From Gigaspora rosea (lineage: Eukaryota > Glomeromycota > Glomeromycetes > Diversisporales > Gigasporaceae), in NCBI GenBank assembly GCA_003550325.1, contig QKWP01000205.1, positions 255,081-319,080 of the forward strand: 64,000 bases of DNA, in the 5' to 3' direction. The notes below the pieces were generated by a model. It was not told the origin of the DNA and ran no database searches. It saw only the letters and a list, made by a program, of their open reading frames with translations. A program made the translations under genes and the position numbers. This document shows positions 47,976 to 60,173 of this stretch, piece after piece. Positions within the stretch are counted from its first letter, which is position 1, and each line of letters starts with the position of its first letter.

Positions 47976-50329
47976 CCTATGGGATTTTTATAGAGCTTTC
48001 TCCAAAGTTCCATGTTGGATGCGTCGGATATAGGTCGGCATTTAGTCCTAGTTGTTAGCAGATTCTATAGCAAAGTTATCAGCTGAGCATTTCTTACTTA
48101 ATTAATGAATGGACATGATTTATTAGTAAAATTTTTTATTGGGCCAAAATTGATCAATTCCGATTTAGCCGATCATGATTCCCCTATATGAGTTAACCAA
48201 CAGATAAGACAATCTCTTCTCGGTCTATTCTATTAGTCAACTTTTAAACATAAGGTTAATTTCAGTAACAGGTTCTGCTTTATCCTCATTAGGGGACTAC
48301 TAACTTTTACATCTTATCTCCACCTTTTAAATAATACTGTGAGACAAAATAAAACTATTGGCTTCTATATCTTTATAATTAAATAATTATAATTACATTT
48401 TGGCAATTTTTTTTTTACCATGCTTTGTTCGGCCTCTTTTCAAAACTGGTCAACTTTATTTTTACTATTAAGACAATAAAAAAAATTGCTAATGAATGAT
48501 TGATGCCGACAATTTATTAAATTTAGTAGTAACACATCAATTCGATCATTAGTAGAGATGGATGTTATTACTTATTATTACTTAATATTGCATCCAAAAT
48601 TTTTATATAGTAAATAAAAAAAAACTGATACTTGCAAAAACAACCTTGATTGCAAGAATATAAACTCCGAAATTATGCCTTCCATATTGTACTCGTGAAT
48701 CATAATGCGAAAAGAACTGCGCTCATGCAATATAATTGTTGGACCCAATAGTGCTGGATATCAATCTTTATTGAATTCTTTAAGGATATACATCAGTGCA
48801 ATTGATAGAAATATATAGCATTTTTTCTACAAAAAACATATCGATTAACAAAAAGATCTATAAAAAGATTTAACAGAAAAAAACTGGATAATGTTCACAT
48901 TTATGAAGTTAATTAAATGATGTTATTTTGCTATATTAATATACTATTATTTCTAATCTATAATTTATGTATGACTAAAATTATCAAACGTATTAATTAT
49001 TGCTCTCTTATATCATATAAGCAAATATTATAAATTTGAAAAGCTTATTGTAAAAGTATTGAAATTCTTTATACTGACAAGCTTAATTTCATCGTATTGA
49101 TCATTGGTCCATTCGGTCTTGCTCTATTCGGTCCTATTCGGTCCTGGACCGCAGTCCGGTCTGGTTTTTTAAAAGACTGGCCAGTCTTTTAACCAGGACG
49201 GACTGAACCGACTGATTAACAGCCCTAATTCTAATAAAGCTTTGGTATACTTTTTTCTTTATTGCTTTAGTTTTATTTTTTCAAAAAGCATTGTACACAT
49301 ATGATATATTTGAATGAGTCTGGCATAGTTTGATGTATAAATAAATTGAAATGGAACATGCATCCAGAAAATAGCAATCAAGATTGCGCTAGGAATCTCA
49401 TAAGCAGCAGAAGCAGTGTAGCATAGTATATATAGCATATGAAAAGATTTGATTCATTGATTTTTTTGATTGAATTAAGTGGTGTTGTTATGGAACGTGC
49501 TTCTTAGGAGTATAGGGTAATTCATTTGGACGTTGAATACGCCATATTACAGTATCACGTATTGCGCATACTTGCATGAAAGTTGTGGTTATCTCATAAT
49601 TACCGAATCTGGAAGCTAATAAAAAGTCATGCCTAAACTTAATGATACTGTGTTGCTTAGAATTTGTGTTGGCCAGTGTATAATTGATACTTAAGCATTG
49701 TTCACATGCTTATTCGAGAGAGTTTATCTAAGCAGGGCGATTTATCTTTAATAGTTACGGATAGAAATATGTAATATGAAAGTAAAAGAGATAGAAATTC
49801 AGATTATACAAAGACAGGAAACTCGAAAATAGAATTTTATACGAATTTTACTACAAATCGCTTGTGCTATAAAGTCATAACGATAAAAGCAGGGAAACGC
49901 GAAGCTTTACAAATAAGAGATATGTTTCGATTTTATTGGAATATAGGCCTTTTCAGCTCTACACTAGCTTACTTCTTGCTTTTATTAAAGTCAAAAATAT
50001 TGTTTTTATATACATTATTTATTATTATTCTATATGTTAATGCGAGACTTAGCATATTGACGTGCTATCTAGCAAATTGATGTGTTAACAATAATTTAAT
50101 TTTTAAGCCACAACATTGCCAATATCTGGAACATTCTAAATCAATGAATTTTCAATATGTATAAATTCAGAAAGGTGGAGACGATTGTATAAAAATTACT
50201 AGGCCTTAAACAAGTTTCCCTTTGAAATTCTTATTTAATAATTTACATAAATAAGGAAATGAAGGTTTACGAGTCTATTAGCCAATCATATAAAAATCCT
50301 TCTATTTATATTACATTGTATGTACCTTC
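47976..50329. other. Intergenic, no gene recognised
   Basis: No exon-like structure is seen. At 49083-49230 a GGTCC-rich inverted-repeat patch (ATTCGGTCCTATTCGGTCC; AAAGACTGGCCAGTCTTT) resembles the ends of the hAT element at 59704. A 72-codon frame at 49862-50080 is judged accidental. Confidence 0.45.
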
Positions 50330-50497
50330 TATCCGGATTTATTTCTATCCAGATATAAATATATATCCGGATATAAATATTATATCCGGATTTATTTTAT
50401 ATCCGGATACAGCTATTCAAAAAATCGAATCTGGTTTTATGTAAATCCAGATTATATCCAGGTATAAATATATATTCAGATTCAACTACTATCTCTA
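50330..50497. repeat. Second ATCCGGAT-rich array
   Basis: Short array of ATCCGGATATAAATAT variants. Its right edge AATATATATTCAGATTCAA precedes CTAGTCCTGCAC, mirroring the junction at 47560-47590. Confidence 0.7.
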
Positions 50498-50560
50498 GTC
50501 CTGCACTATATCTGATATATTACATAAAATTGTTAGTCTAATTTTTAGTATAATACCTGA
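50498..50560. other. Paralogous empty site for the 46175 element
   Basis: The string ATATTACATAAAATTGTTAG and the following TCTAATTTTT occur both here and just right of the 943-bp element at 47119. Here they follow TATCTGAT without interruption. It shows the locus or a small segment was duplicated before the insertion. Confidence 0.75.
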
Positions 50561-51596
50561 TTTGTAATTTATTTTTTATAGTCATTGCTTAATTGCTAAT
50601 TTTGATTGCAATTATATTATTATATATAAATATAGAAATATAGAATAAGAATCTATTTTACTAAAGATATAATTTCTATTTCAGTATTATTGATTTTTGA
50701 TCTACCTGATATTACCTATTAATACAATAGTTAACAAGATAGAAATGCTTGTAAAATTGTAAAAGTTCATTTTTAAATTCATATTTACTATATTTACAAA
50801 CTATTTTGAGCTAAACAAGTAATTGAATATTTTATATTTTTGAAACTACTATATATAAACTATTATTTTGGCTATTTGATTTTTTTGTTAGACTTTTTGT
50901 TCTTATATTATTTTATTAAAAATAAATTTAAAACCTAAAATAGATTTTTTTTTAGTAGTATTTATTTATAAAAATTATTATATAACTACAATAATTTTGA
51001 AATTTTACAAATCTGAACTGGACCCAAACCTATGTTATACTGTTTCAACAGAAATAGTAAATAGTAAATTGAAGGCTATTTGCCTTTTTTTAAAATAATC
51101 CAAGTATTTAGAAAAACCTGATAAAGAGTAGCTAGACTTTTAATAATACTTCAAAAAAAGAATTAGATAAACATGTATAGTTCAAATATATAAGAAAAGA
51201 GCCAAAAATCAGCTAATCTTCTAGTAGAAGAATCAAAAAAGTGAAATTTATATATAAAGACCTAACTAAAAGAAGGAGGATCAAAATTTTGGCCAAAATG
51301 AAATTGGCTGATTCCTAGTAGTGCTAGGATTCTGAAATATAGATAGATTAGGTATTAGTTTGCTTATTTTTGGCTTTTTTTATATAGCATCATGAAAATA
51401 AAAATATTAAATACAAAATTTTGTCTAAAAAATTGCAAAAATCTTCAAAATTTAGATATTTGCAGTTCTTTGCAGATTTTTTGCAAAAAAGCATCTCTAG
51501 CCCTATATACAATGGTAGGAATAATGTAATTTTTAGTTATTCTTATAGTAAGGCCAGAATTTTTATTTCTATCATATCCAAACCTTCTAATTCAGA
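50561..51596. other. Intergenic, no gene recognised
   Basis: AT-rich, long A/T runs, no supported exons or inverted-repeat element boundaries. Confidence 0.45.
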
Positions 51597-52040
51597 GCTT
51601 GTCTATTTAAACATTTTTGATTGGTCATTTTCAGAAAACGTTTGATCTGTCTATTCTGATTCAATAATTACAAGATTTGTTCCCCATTTAACCATTTTTG
51701 ATTGGTTATCTTCAAAAAACGTGATATTAGTCTAAACATTCTAATTTAGAGTTCGTTCATTTAAATGTTTTTGGTTGGTTATCTTCAGAAAACGTGACCA
51801 GATTGTAAGAAAAACTTTTGATTTGTCTATTCCAGATTCATTAAATTTTTAATAGTTACACAATTTGTTCCCATTTAAATATTTTTGATCAGAAAACATA
51901 ACCAGGCTGTGAAAGTCTATGATGATTATTAAATTTTTAATAATTACGATATTTGTCCCATTTGACCATTTTTGATTGGTTATCTTCAGAAAACGTGACC
52001 AGAGTGTGAGAAAAACTTTGATCGATTCAACTAAAATCAA
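51597..52040. repeat. Degenerate tandem repeat, ~75-130 bp units
   Basis: Units share TTTTTGATTGGTTATCTTC, AGAAAACGTGACCAGA, GTGAGAAAAACTTT and ATTTGTTCCCATTT in this order, five times with deletions. A similar unit lies at 31905-31950. Not coding. Confidence 0.7.
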
Positions 52041-52077
52041 GCTGTGGGAAAATTTAAATATGTTGATTAGCTAAGAC

Positions 52078-53541
52078 TAGAGCTTTGACCCGGGTCAGTA
52101 TATAGTGACCCAGGCGGGTCTGATATTTATCCGAGTCATGACCCGGGTCAACGGGTCAGATTCATAGTAGGAACGTCCTGAGTACTCTGAGTTTGTAGAT
52201 CGTTACAATACATTTTACAGTACTTTTTTCAGAAGCTCAAGTAGATTATCTCATCTGTGAGTATAATAAATAACTTGGTTTTCGTATCATACTATAATAA
52301 TATCAGTTAAATCATTCTAAACTCGACCTTCATATTATATTTACTTACTGAAGTTACAAGTAAATTATAATCACTACATTTACAAAATTTTTTGTGTTGA
52401 GCAAAAAAAATATAAAAAAAGTTTTAATAACGTTAATGTATGTGAAGAAATTAGTTCATATAGTTTTTTATTTTACATTTTGTATAGATATCTTTTAATA
52501 ATTGAAAGTATATGAATAGTGTTAATTAACCATGTGATTTATTAATAATATTATTGTAGGTGCTTTTATAATATGATAAAAAGTTTATAGATAAGATGTA
52601 ATAAAGCTCGGAGGTTTCTTATTAGAAAAATAGTTGTGTAAGATAGTATATATATAAGATATTAGAATTTGAATAGATGTAGGATTAGATATAGAATTAG
52701 TCGTAAAATTAGATATAGAATTAGACATAGAATTAGATGTAGAATTAGACATATATAGATATTAAGATTTTGTAAATAAAATACTATAAATAATTTAACT
52801 AAGCTTAACACCGGGTTAATTATAAATTTTAACTATCCTTAATTATATTGTAAATTTTTATGTACTGATATTTTAAATTAAAATGAGAATTAATATAAAA
52901 AATAGAGTCAGATATAGAATTAGGGTAGGGTCAAGACTAAAATAAGTTTTTTTTTATAGTGCCAAACATTCTTACCTAGTGCACCAAATATAGCCCGTTT
53001 TGGTTATGATTATATTAACCAGAGGGCAAATTAGCAATTAATGATTCCAATTTAAATTATTAATACTATAATATAAATACGTACTTGCTTATCTAACAGT
53101 AATGATCTAGAGGTCTTACTCGGGTTGGGTTAACTAGTTTGGGTCAGTAAATATGACAGGTTATATGGGTCACAGATCAAAATTGAGCTGACTCGGGTCA
53201 GATAGGAGCTTATTTTAAATATATTAATAATATTCTTACCTTTTATTAAAAAAATCCAACACAATGAATAACCTATCTGACCCGGGTTGTGACCCGAGTC
53301 AAGAAATTTTGGGTTGTGGTTTGACCCAGATCATTATTTTTTGACTCGGGTAAGACCTTTATAACGACTTAAATAAAAAATTTACTATTTATTAGTAAAT
53401 TCTTTTTAGCTAAATTGCGCAATATAGCGTTTTTGCCTATTTTGAATTCTGACCCGTTTGACCTGGGCAGAGCAATTTTCGACCCGTGACCTGCTGGGTC
53501 AGGTGACCCATATGGGTCACCTGACCCAGGTCAAAGCTCTA
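52078..53541. mobile_element. 1464-bp hAT element, non-autonomous
   Basis: Ends TAGAGCTTTGACCCGGGTCA and, inverted, TAGAGCTTTGACCTGGGTCA are flanked by an exact 8-bp duplication GCTAAGAC (52070-52077, 53542-53549). TGACCCGGGTCA-type words are repeated in four clusters (52085-52165, 53110-53200, 53280-53350, 53450-53535). The AT-rich interior includes a short AGAATTAGATAT repeat (52660-52760) and no transposase. Confidence 0.92.
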
Positions 53542-53879
53542 GCTAAGACAAATCTGTAAATTATATCATAATTTGTTTATTACTATAAATTAATAACCAG
53601 TTGCTATTTTCTATTATTTTTTATGAAAAATCGATTTTTGTATATACTTTGCATTTTTCAGATTTAAAAAATCGCTTCCATTCATTATGCGCATTTTATA
53701 TCTTTAAAATTAAATTAACTGAGATATGGATAATGTTAATAACATATGTAGTGAGTCACACTGTGTATCGCCAGAATGATAAAGTTTTATACCAGTAACT
53801 CATAATAAAGCTATAATGATTTCAACGCAAACTAACTTCCTTAATCACATATTGTAATTATTACAATAATGAGCAAGTT

Positions 53880-55800
53880 TTATATGAAAATTCCTAATGG
53901 TAATTCTTAATAAAATCAGAAAATAGTTTTTTTATTTCTTTTTTTTATCTATTGTAAATTAATATGCTCATATTCATATCTAAAGCCACGCAAGGTTAAT
54001 TTTTTGGTTTGCATAACATAGAATCAAAAAATTTTAGATTTTTTTCAGATCTATTAGATAATTTGAGAAAATTATAGCTGCCATCGATGATACTGAAGAA
54101 AAAATTTAAATAGCAAAAACGAAATAATTGGTACAATTGAAATTTAAAAAATAACTTTTTTTTGTAAAATTGGGTTAGCAGATAAGTTTTTGTAGTATAA
54201 TTTTTTACAAAAGGAATTATAATTCCAATACTAACTCATCTTTAACTTTTAAAAAATCAGAAAATTTTATTGCGAACTATCTCAATTTTAACTTCATATT
54301 GTAGTAAGGCCACGCAAAGTTAATTTTTTGTTTTGCATAACCTGCTAACCCAATTTTTCTAAAAAAATATTTTTTTTAAATTCCTATTGTGCCAATTATT
54401 CCAATTTGCTATTTAATTTTTTTCTCTCTATGATAATCTTAATTTTTCAGAATTACCCATAGATCAATAAAAAATAACTATAATTTTCTGATTCTATATT
54501 ATGCAAACTGAAGATTTAACATTGCATAACCTTAAATGTAAACATAAATTAATTATACTATGCAAAGTTTTTTTTTCAAAAAAATAAAAAATTCTGACCT
54601 GCCAACCGGAATTTTAAAACAACAGATTATGCAAAATGAGAAATTAACTGTGTATGACCTAATAGAGCAGTAAGGCCACGCAAAATTAAATTTTCATTTT
54701 GTATAAAATAGAGTTCCAAAATTTCAATCAGTGGGTCATATTTTTTTTATTTTTATTTTTTTTAATCCATTGTAAATTAATATGCTTATATTCATATCTA
54801 AAACCATGCAAAGTCAATTTTTCAGTTGCAAATATGTAATCAGATCTTTTTCAGATCTATCAGGTAATTTGAGAAAATTAAGACTGTTATCGGTGATACT
54901 GGAAAAAAATTAAATAGCAAAAACGAAATAATTAGCAAAATTAAAATTTTTAAAAAAAGATTTTTTTTGTTAGCAGGTAAGTTTTGTAATACGATTTTTT
55001 ACAGTAGAATTATAATTCCGATACTAACTTATCTTTAATGTGCTAGCAAGTTCTTAAACAGAATGTTTTTATAGCAACTTATACAAGAAAATCAAAAAAA
55101 TTCTGTTGCAAACTTCTCAATTTTAACTACACATTGTAGTAATATAGTAGTGGGTAAGTTCTGTAACAGAACTTTTAATGGTAACTTATAATAATAATTA
55201 TGATAAGGCCATGCAAAGTTAATTTTTTGTTTTGCATAATATGGAGTTCCAAAATTTCAGTAAGAGGGTTGGATTTTATTATTATTATTATTATTATTTT
55301 TTAATCTATTATAAATTAATATACCTATGTTCAAATCTAAAGCCATGCAAAATTAATTTTCCGGTTTGCATAACATAGAATAAGAAAATTTAAGATTTTT
55401 TTTTTTAGATCTATTAGGTAATTTGAAAAAATTAAAGCCACCATTAGTGATACTGGAGAAAAAAATCAAATGGCAAAAATGGAATAATTGGTACAATTGA
55501 AATTTTTTAAACCATTTTTTAAAAAAAATTGGTTGGCAAGTAGGTTTTGTAATATGATTTTTTTATAGTAGGAATTATAATTCCGATACTAACTCATCCC
55601 AGAAAATCATAAAAATCTATCGCGAACTATCTTAATTTTAACCTCATATGGTAGTAATAGAGTTCAGTTCTATTGGATAATCAAGAAAATTAAGATCACC
55701 ATAGCGACATCAAAGAAAAGATTAAATAGATTTGCACAATTGAAATTTAAAAAAAAAATTTTTTTTGAAAAATTGGGTCAGTGAATTATACAAAACAAAA
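53880..55800. repeat. Repeat cluster with GCCACGCAAAGTTAATTTTT units
   Basis: Four to five units of ~300-450 bp contain in order AAGGCCACGCAAAGTTAATT, GGTTTGCATAACATAGA, GATCTATTAGATAATTTGAG, GATACTGAAGAAAAAAT and AATTATAATTCCAATACTAA. Units begin near 53985, 54305, 54670, 55205 and 55340, with internal deletions. No open frames of note. Confidence 0.7.
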
Positions 55801-56460
55801 AATTGACTTTGCATTGCCTAATTCCAATGTTATGTATACTTCATTAGCAATAATTTTATATCTAAATTTTTTACTATAACTTATAGTAAACTTACATTAA
55901 TTCCAATGCAACCAATTCGCTTTTAGCAACAAACTATAGTCGCTGAAATAGCAAGTAACCAGAATAGCAGGTAATTACTTACTGTGGTCACCAAAATAGC
56001 AAGTTTTGTAACAATTTTTTTTATAGTAACTTATGATAGAAATTATGAAAATTTTAATGCAAGCTAACTCAATCTTAGCTGTACACTATAGTAAAGAAAT
56101 AGTTAGTAAGTTCCGTAATAGAATTATTAACAGTAACTAATAATAGAAATCATAATAATTCCAATATTATATTTATTGTATTAATAATAAATTTTATAAT
56201 TGAATTCTTTATTGTAACTCATAGTAGAAATATATTAATTTCAAAGCAACCATCCCACACATAACAACAAACTGTAGTTATTGGAATGGCAAGTAAGTTT
56301 TGTAGCAAAATTTTTTATATAACTTACGGTAGAAATTATAATAACTAAAATACTAATTCTTAACTATTATATATGCTCTATCAGTAAATTTTTTACAATA
56401 AATCATATTAGAAATTATGATTATTCTAATACAACCAACTCAATAGTAATACATACTTTA
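55801..56460. repeat. Inverted units of the dispersed ~110-bp repeat
   Basis: Units with GTAACTTATGATAGAAATTA, CAACCAACTCAATC- and GGAATGGCAAGTAAGTTTTG-like words are reverse complements of the family at 32640-35290. Spacing is roughly 100-130 bp. Confidence 0.6.
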
Positions 56461-56589
56461 ATGACTGGGTAGCAAATACTGAATAAGATAGGTGGTATGA
56501 AGCGCCATCTATTGAACTAGTATCTTATTAATACATATTTATAATTATTCCTTGAATTCTAAACCATTTAAAAAAGATATTGAACAACA

Positions 56590-56840
56590 TCAGAAAATTT
56601 TATACATAGATATTGATTGATATATAGCACTTAATTGGTTTATATCAATTATAAAATATCGTTATATATCGATTAAAATATCATTATATATCGATTAATT
56701 GGATAAAAATCGATATATATCTATAATCGATATATATTATAATATCGTTATATATCGATTAATTGGATAAAAATCGATATATATCTATAATTGATATATA
56801 TCATTTTTTATATTAAATCGTTATATATCTATAAATCAAT
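56590..56840. repeat. ATCGATATATATC tandem repeat
   Basis: A ~45-bp unit (TATCGTTATATATCGATTAA then TTGGATAAAAATCGATATAT) repeats about four times. A shorter relative is at 59335-59460. Confidence 0.75.
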
Positions 56841-57379
56841 TATAATCATAATTTTTTGAAATGATATATAATGATTAGCAGATCTTTAATGATTACATAG
56901 TATTTTGACCATGTTACGAAAATTTCAACCCAAATCACCAGATAAAAAAAAAAAGACTGTTTTGAATGATCTTTACTCTCTCTCTCTTTTACCCCTCTTT
57001 CCCTTTTACTCATCTCTTCCTTTTTTTTTCTTTCTCTTTTTTTTTCTCTTTCTTTTTTTTTTTAATATTTCGAATATATTCGAAATATTTTGGATTCTGT
57101 AGTTTTGTAACCTAGATCATATCAAGAACGCGTTTGACTAATATTTTCGAAATGGTTTGATGATTTTTGATGATTTTACCACAAGATCAGATTAGATCTT
57201 TGTTTTTTTTTGTTTATAATTTAGATCTTCTATTAATTTTACAATTGTTTTTTCATTTTCCTTTTGTTTTTTTTTGGTTTCATTTAGTTTCGTTTAGTTT
57301 CATTTTTTTCATTTAGTTTTGTTTTATTTTTTTTATTTATATCTTTTTTTATTTTTTAATTTTTTTTATTTTATTTCTA
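56841..57379. other. T-rich low-complexity sequence
   Basis: Long T runs with C or A interruptions (56980-57065, 57200-57370). The encoded Leu/Phe-rich frame is not a gene. Its last 14 bases are the left target duplication of the SINE. Confidence 0.6.
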
Positions 57380-57865
57380 GACCTGTGGGTCGATAGCATA
57401 TCGGTTATGCTCCCAGGTCTTCATTCGAAGGTTGCCGGTTCAATTCTGCTTGGCGGCATTTGAATTTGATAGTCAGAACCCAATTTGGAAATAACCGAAG
57501 TCACAAGACGTAGTGAGAGGCCACAGATACTTCATAAACTTGTTGCGCCGTTTTCCATGTAACGTAACGTACCAACAGGGTAGGGAATCGAGAAAGATTG
57601 ACCATCCCTGCTGGAAGTATAATAATGTGGTACAACACCAACATTTGGGCGGGTAAGGGCAAGCCGGATGAGTCTTACATAGTGAACTTTCTGAGCAGCT
57701 GAAGCTCCGTCGACGATAACTAAAACACTACGGGATACAGGGACCCAGGAGGTCGTCTGGGTGGCATAAGGCAAGCTGAACGGCTTATCTGAGATGGGTT
57801 CATAGTGGAGGTAGCTCAAACGGAGTTTGCGCGATAAGAGCGCTGGGGTTAAGTTTAAAAAAAAA
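57380..57865 (+). mobile_element. 486-bp SINE with tRNA-like head
   Basis: Flanked by an exact 14-bp duplication TTATTTTATTTCTA (57366-57379, 57866-57879) and ending in nine As, the signature of LINE-mediated retroposition. The head has an A-box-like TAGCATATCGGTTA (57395-57408) and a B-box-like GGTTCAATTCT (57438-57448) about 40 bp apart, as in tRNA-derived SINEs. The ~400-bp body is much more GC-rich than its surroundings. The 95-codon frame on the other strand (57532-57819) is most likely incidental. Confidence 0.82.
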
Positions 57866-57879
57866 TTATTTTATTTCTA

Positions 57880-58753
57880 CACTTTACCACTAGCACTTTG
57901 CAAGAAGTCCAGTAACTTTTCGGTACTTAGTGCAAGCTAACTCAGCCTTTCAACACTTTGCAAGAACACACAACTACTTTCTCTAGCAATTTCGAAAGTT
58001 CACGAACGCAAGTTTTTGCAAGTTTTTTCAAGTTTTTGCAAGTTTTTGTGAGGTTTCGTTTTATTTATTTTTCATTTCATGCTTTTTGGTTTTGTTTTTT
58101 TTATTTTTATTATTTATTTTATTCCGGCACTTTGCGAAAACCTTTGACGATTTCTAAATTGCAAAAACGCGAACTCAAAATGATGATTTGGGCTTTGTTT
58201 TTTATTTAGTTTGCTTACATTTTTGTTTTTTGTTTTTTTTTACTTATTTTTTTAATTTAATTTTATTTTATTTATTCTTTACTTCTTTTGAAACTTTGCA
58301 AAAAAACGACTTGACTTTTCCGGCACTTTACAAGAACACCAATTCTAACATCTCTGGTACTTTTCAAGAAGTCACGAATATGAACGAATATAATCAAATA
58401 TAAGCGAATATAAGTGAAATATAATAGTTTATTTTTTTCAGGTTTGTTTTTTTTGGTATTTTTTTGGGTTTGTTTTTTGTTTTTGTTTGTTTTTTTTTTA
58501 CTTATTTTTTTATTTTATTTTATTTTATTTATTCCTTACTTCTTTCAGAACTTTGCAAGAAAACAACCTAACTTTCTGGCATTTGACAAAAAGTAGTGAA
58601 TATAAGCGAATATAAGCGAATATGAGCGAATATAAGCGAATATGAGTGAATATAAAGAATATAATAGTTTATTTTTTTTGTTTTCATTTTTTTTAATTTT
58701 TTTGGTTTTATTTTTTTTGAATTTATTTTTTTTGTCATTTTTTTATAATATAT
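57880..58753. repeat. T-rich degenerate repeat with ACTTTGCAAGAA words
   Basis: Blocks of ~130-180 bp alternate GGCACTTTGCAAGAACAC-like segments, CGAATATAAGCGAATATAAG runs and long TTTTTATTTTATT tracts. Open frames here are Phe/Leu-rich artefacts. Confidence 0.6.
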
Positions 58754-59114
58754 GGGCCCTCAAAAGTAGAAACCAGACTATTTGGCAGATCACAGGTTTT
58801 GAGAAAATCAGCAAAAACTATTTTGTTACACAAAATCAAAACAATCTAAAAATAGTATATTCATGATTAACAAACCTGTTTAAACAGGATTATTAGATCT
58901 GTAGACCTGTAGATTGCTTTTAAAATTTTAGTAAATCTATTTTTAGATTATAGCATCAAAAGCTTTAACCATTGTATCACAAAAATTTATTAAGTGATCA
59001 ATCAGACTTTTATTATTAAATAAAAAAGTTTGGCTTTAAATTTTATACCTAATCAATCAAACAGGTTAATTTTCAAAAAATTGTCAAATTGTCTGGTTTC
59101 TACTTTTAAGGGCC
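58754..59114. mobile_element. 361-bp fold-back element
   Basis: Ends GGGCCCTCAAAAGTAGAAAC and, inverted, GGCCCTTAAAAGTAGAAACC, with further complementarity inward (CAGACAATTTGACA). Flanks are AT dinucleotide-rich (ATAATATAT on both sides), consistent with a ~9-bp duplication but ambiguous. Confidence 0.7.
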
Positions 59115-59703
59115 TATATAATATATGTAATATTTAAATATAATATATAATAAAAAAATAAAATTTTATATTAAATAGCAAAAACTTGTGAATATTGTAT
59201 ATTTAATAATTTAAAATACTATATAATAATAAAAAAAATTTATAATTAAATTGCAAAAACTTGCGAAAACTTGTGAAAACCTGTAAATGTTCAAAAAGCA
59301 TGATTATGTGAATATAATAATTATTAATTAATATCATATCAGATATATATCGATATATATTGATTAATATCGATATATATCGATTAATATCGATATATAT
59401 CGATTACTATTATTATCGATAGAAATCAGCAGGGATGATGGGTATCGATAAATATCTATATATAAAATTTGCTGATAAAAATATATCTGTTCCTGGTTTT
59501 AGCGTGACTACGTTGCGCAGCTATCTAATTACTCTAATTGATGACATTGTCTCTTTTGTATAGTATGCGCAGTTTAGATTCTTGATTTTGATCTTAATAT
59601 TATCACATTATATCACAAGGATCAAAGGTATATTGAAATTACAGGGATCAGGATCCATCAACAATAAAAGTTACAGGCAATTTCAATGACTACATCAATT
59701 GGA
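59115..59703. other. AT-rich spacer with ATCGATATAT repeats
   Basis: Contains AACTTGTGAAAAC words and an ATCGATATATATCG array at 59335-59460. No gene. Confidence 0.5.
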
Positions 59704-60173
59704 TAGGGATGCACTCGGTCCTGAAAAAGACCAGTCTGGACTGGTCCCAGACTGGGCTGATAAAAACTGTGAGACTGTTGAAAGGACCGGTCCTGGACTG
59801 GTCCTTGTAAACAAACAGTGATCTTTGTATTACCCAATCAAATTGTTTGATCAGGTGTAACACAGATCATCTAATGTTTGTTTATATCTGACAATAGTAA
59901 TTACGTACATTATTTTGACCAATAAATGGGGCATGGACTAGAAAAACCCACATCTCAATTTTTGGCAAAGCGAACTAAATATAGATATAAACTAGTACTT
60001 TAATTTGAATCAAAAATTTCAAAATTGATAAAAAAGTGTTAGAGATAGGTTTTTTCTGTCCATGCTCCAAATTATTAAAAGGACTGTTTGAGGACCGAGG
60101 ATGGACTGGACTGGAACTGAAGATTCTATTGGTAACAGTCTTACTAGGACCAAACTGGACCGGTGCATCTCTA
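59704..60173. mobile_element. 470-bp hAT-type MITE
   Basis: Ends TAGGGATGCACTCGGTCCTG and, inverted, TAGAGATGCACCGGTCCAG. The 8-bp flanks CAATTGGA and CGATTGAA match at 6 positions, so it is old. GGACTGG/CCAGTCC words are clustered at both ends. Confidence 0.75.

Noticed and set aside
57380..57455. A tRNA gene
   Set aside because: A- and B-box-like words are present, but the acceptor and T stems do not pair well and the unit continues into a body with A tail and target duplication, so it is a SINE head.
57532..57819. A 95-codon minus-strand gene, or a piece of organelle DNA
   Set aside because: The higher GC and open frame are explained by the SINE body; no recognisable domain, and the SINE boundaries enclose it exactly.
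56905..58866. Phe/Leu-rich frames in the T-rich region
   Set aside because: Products of long T runs; composition alone explains them.
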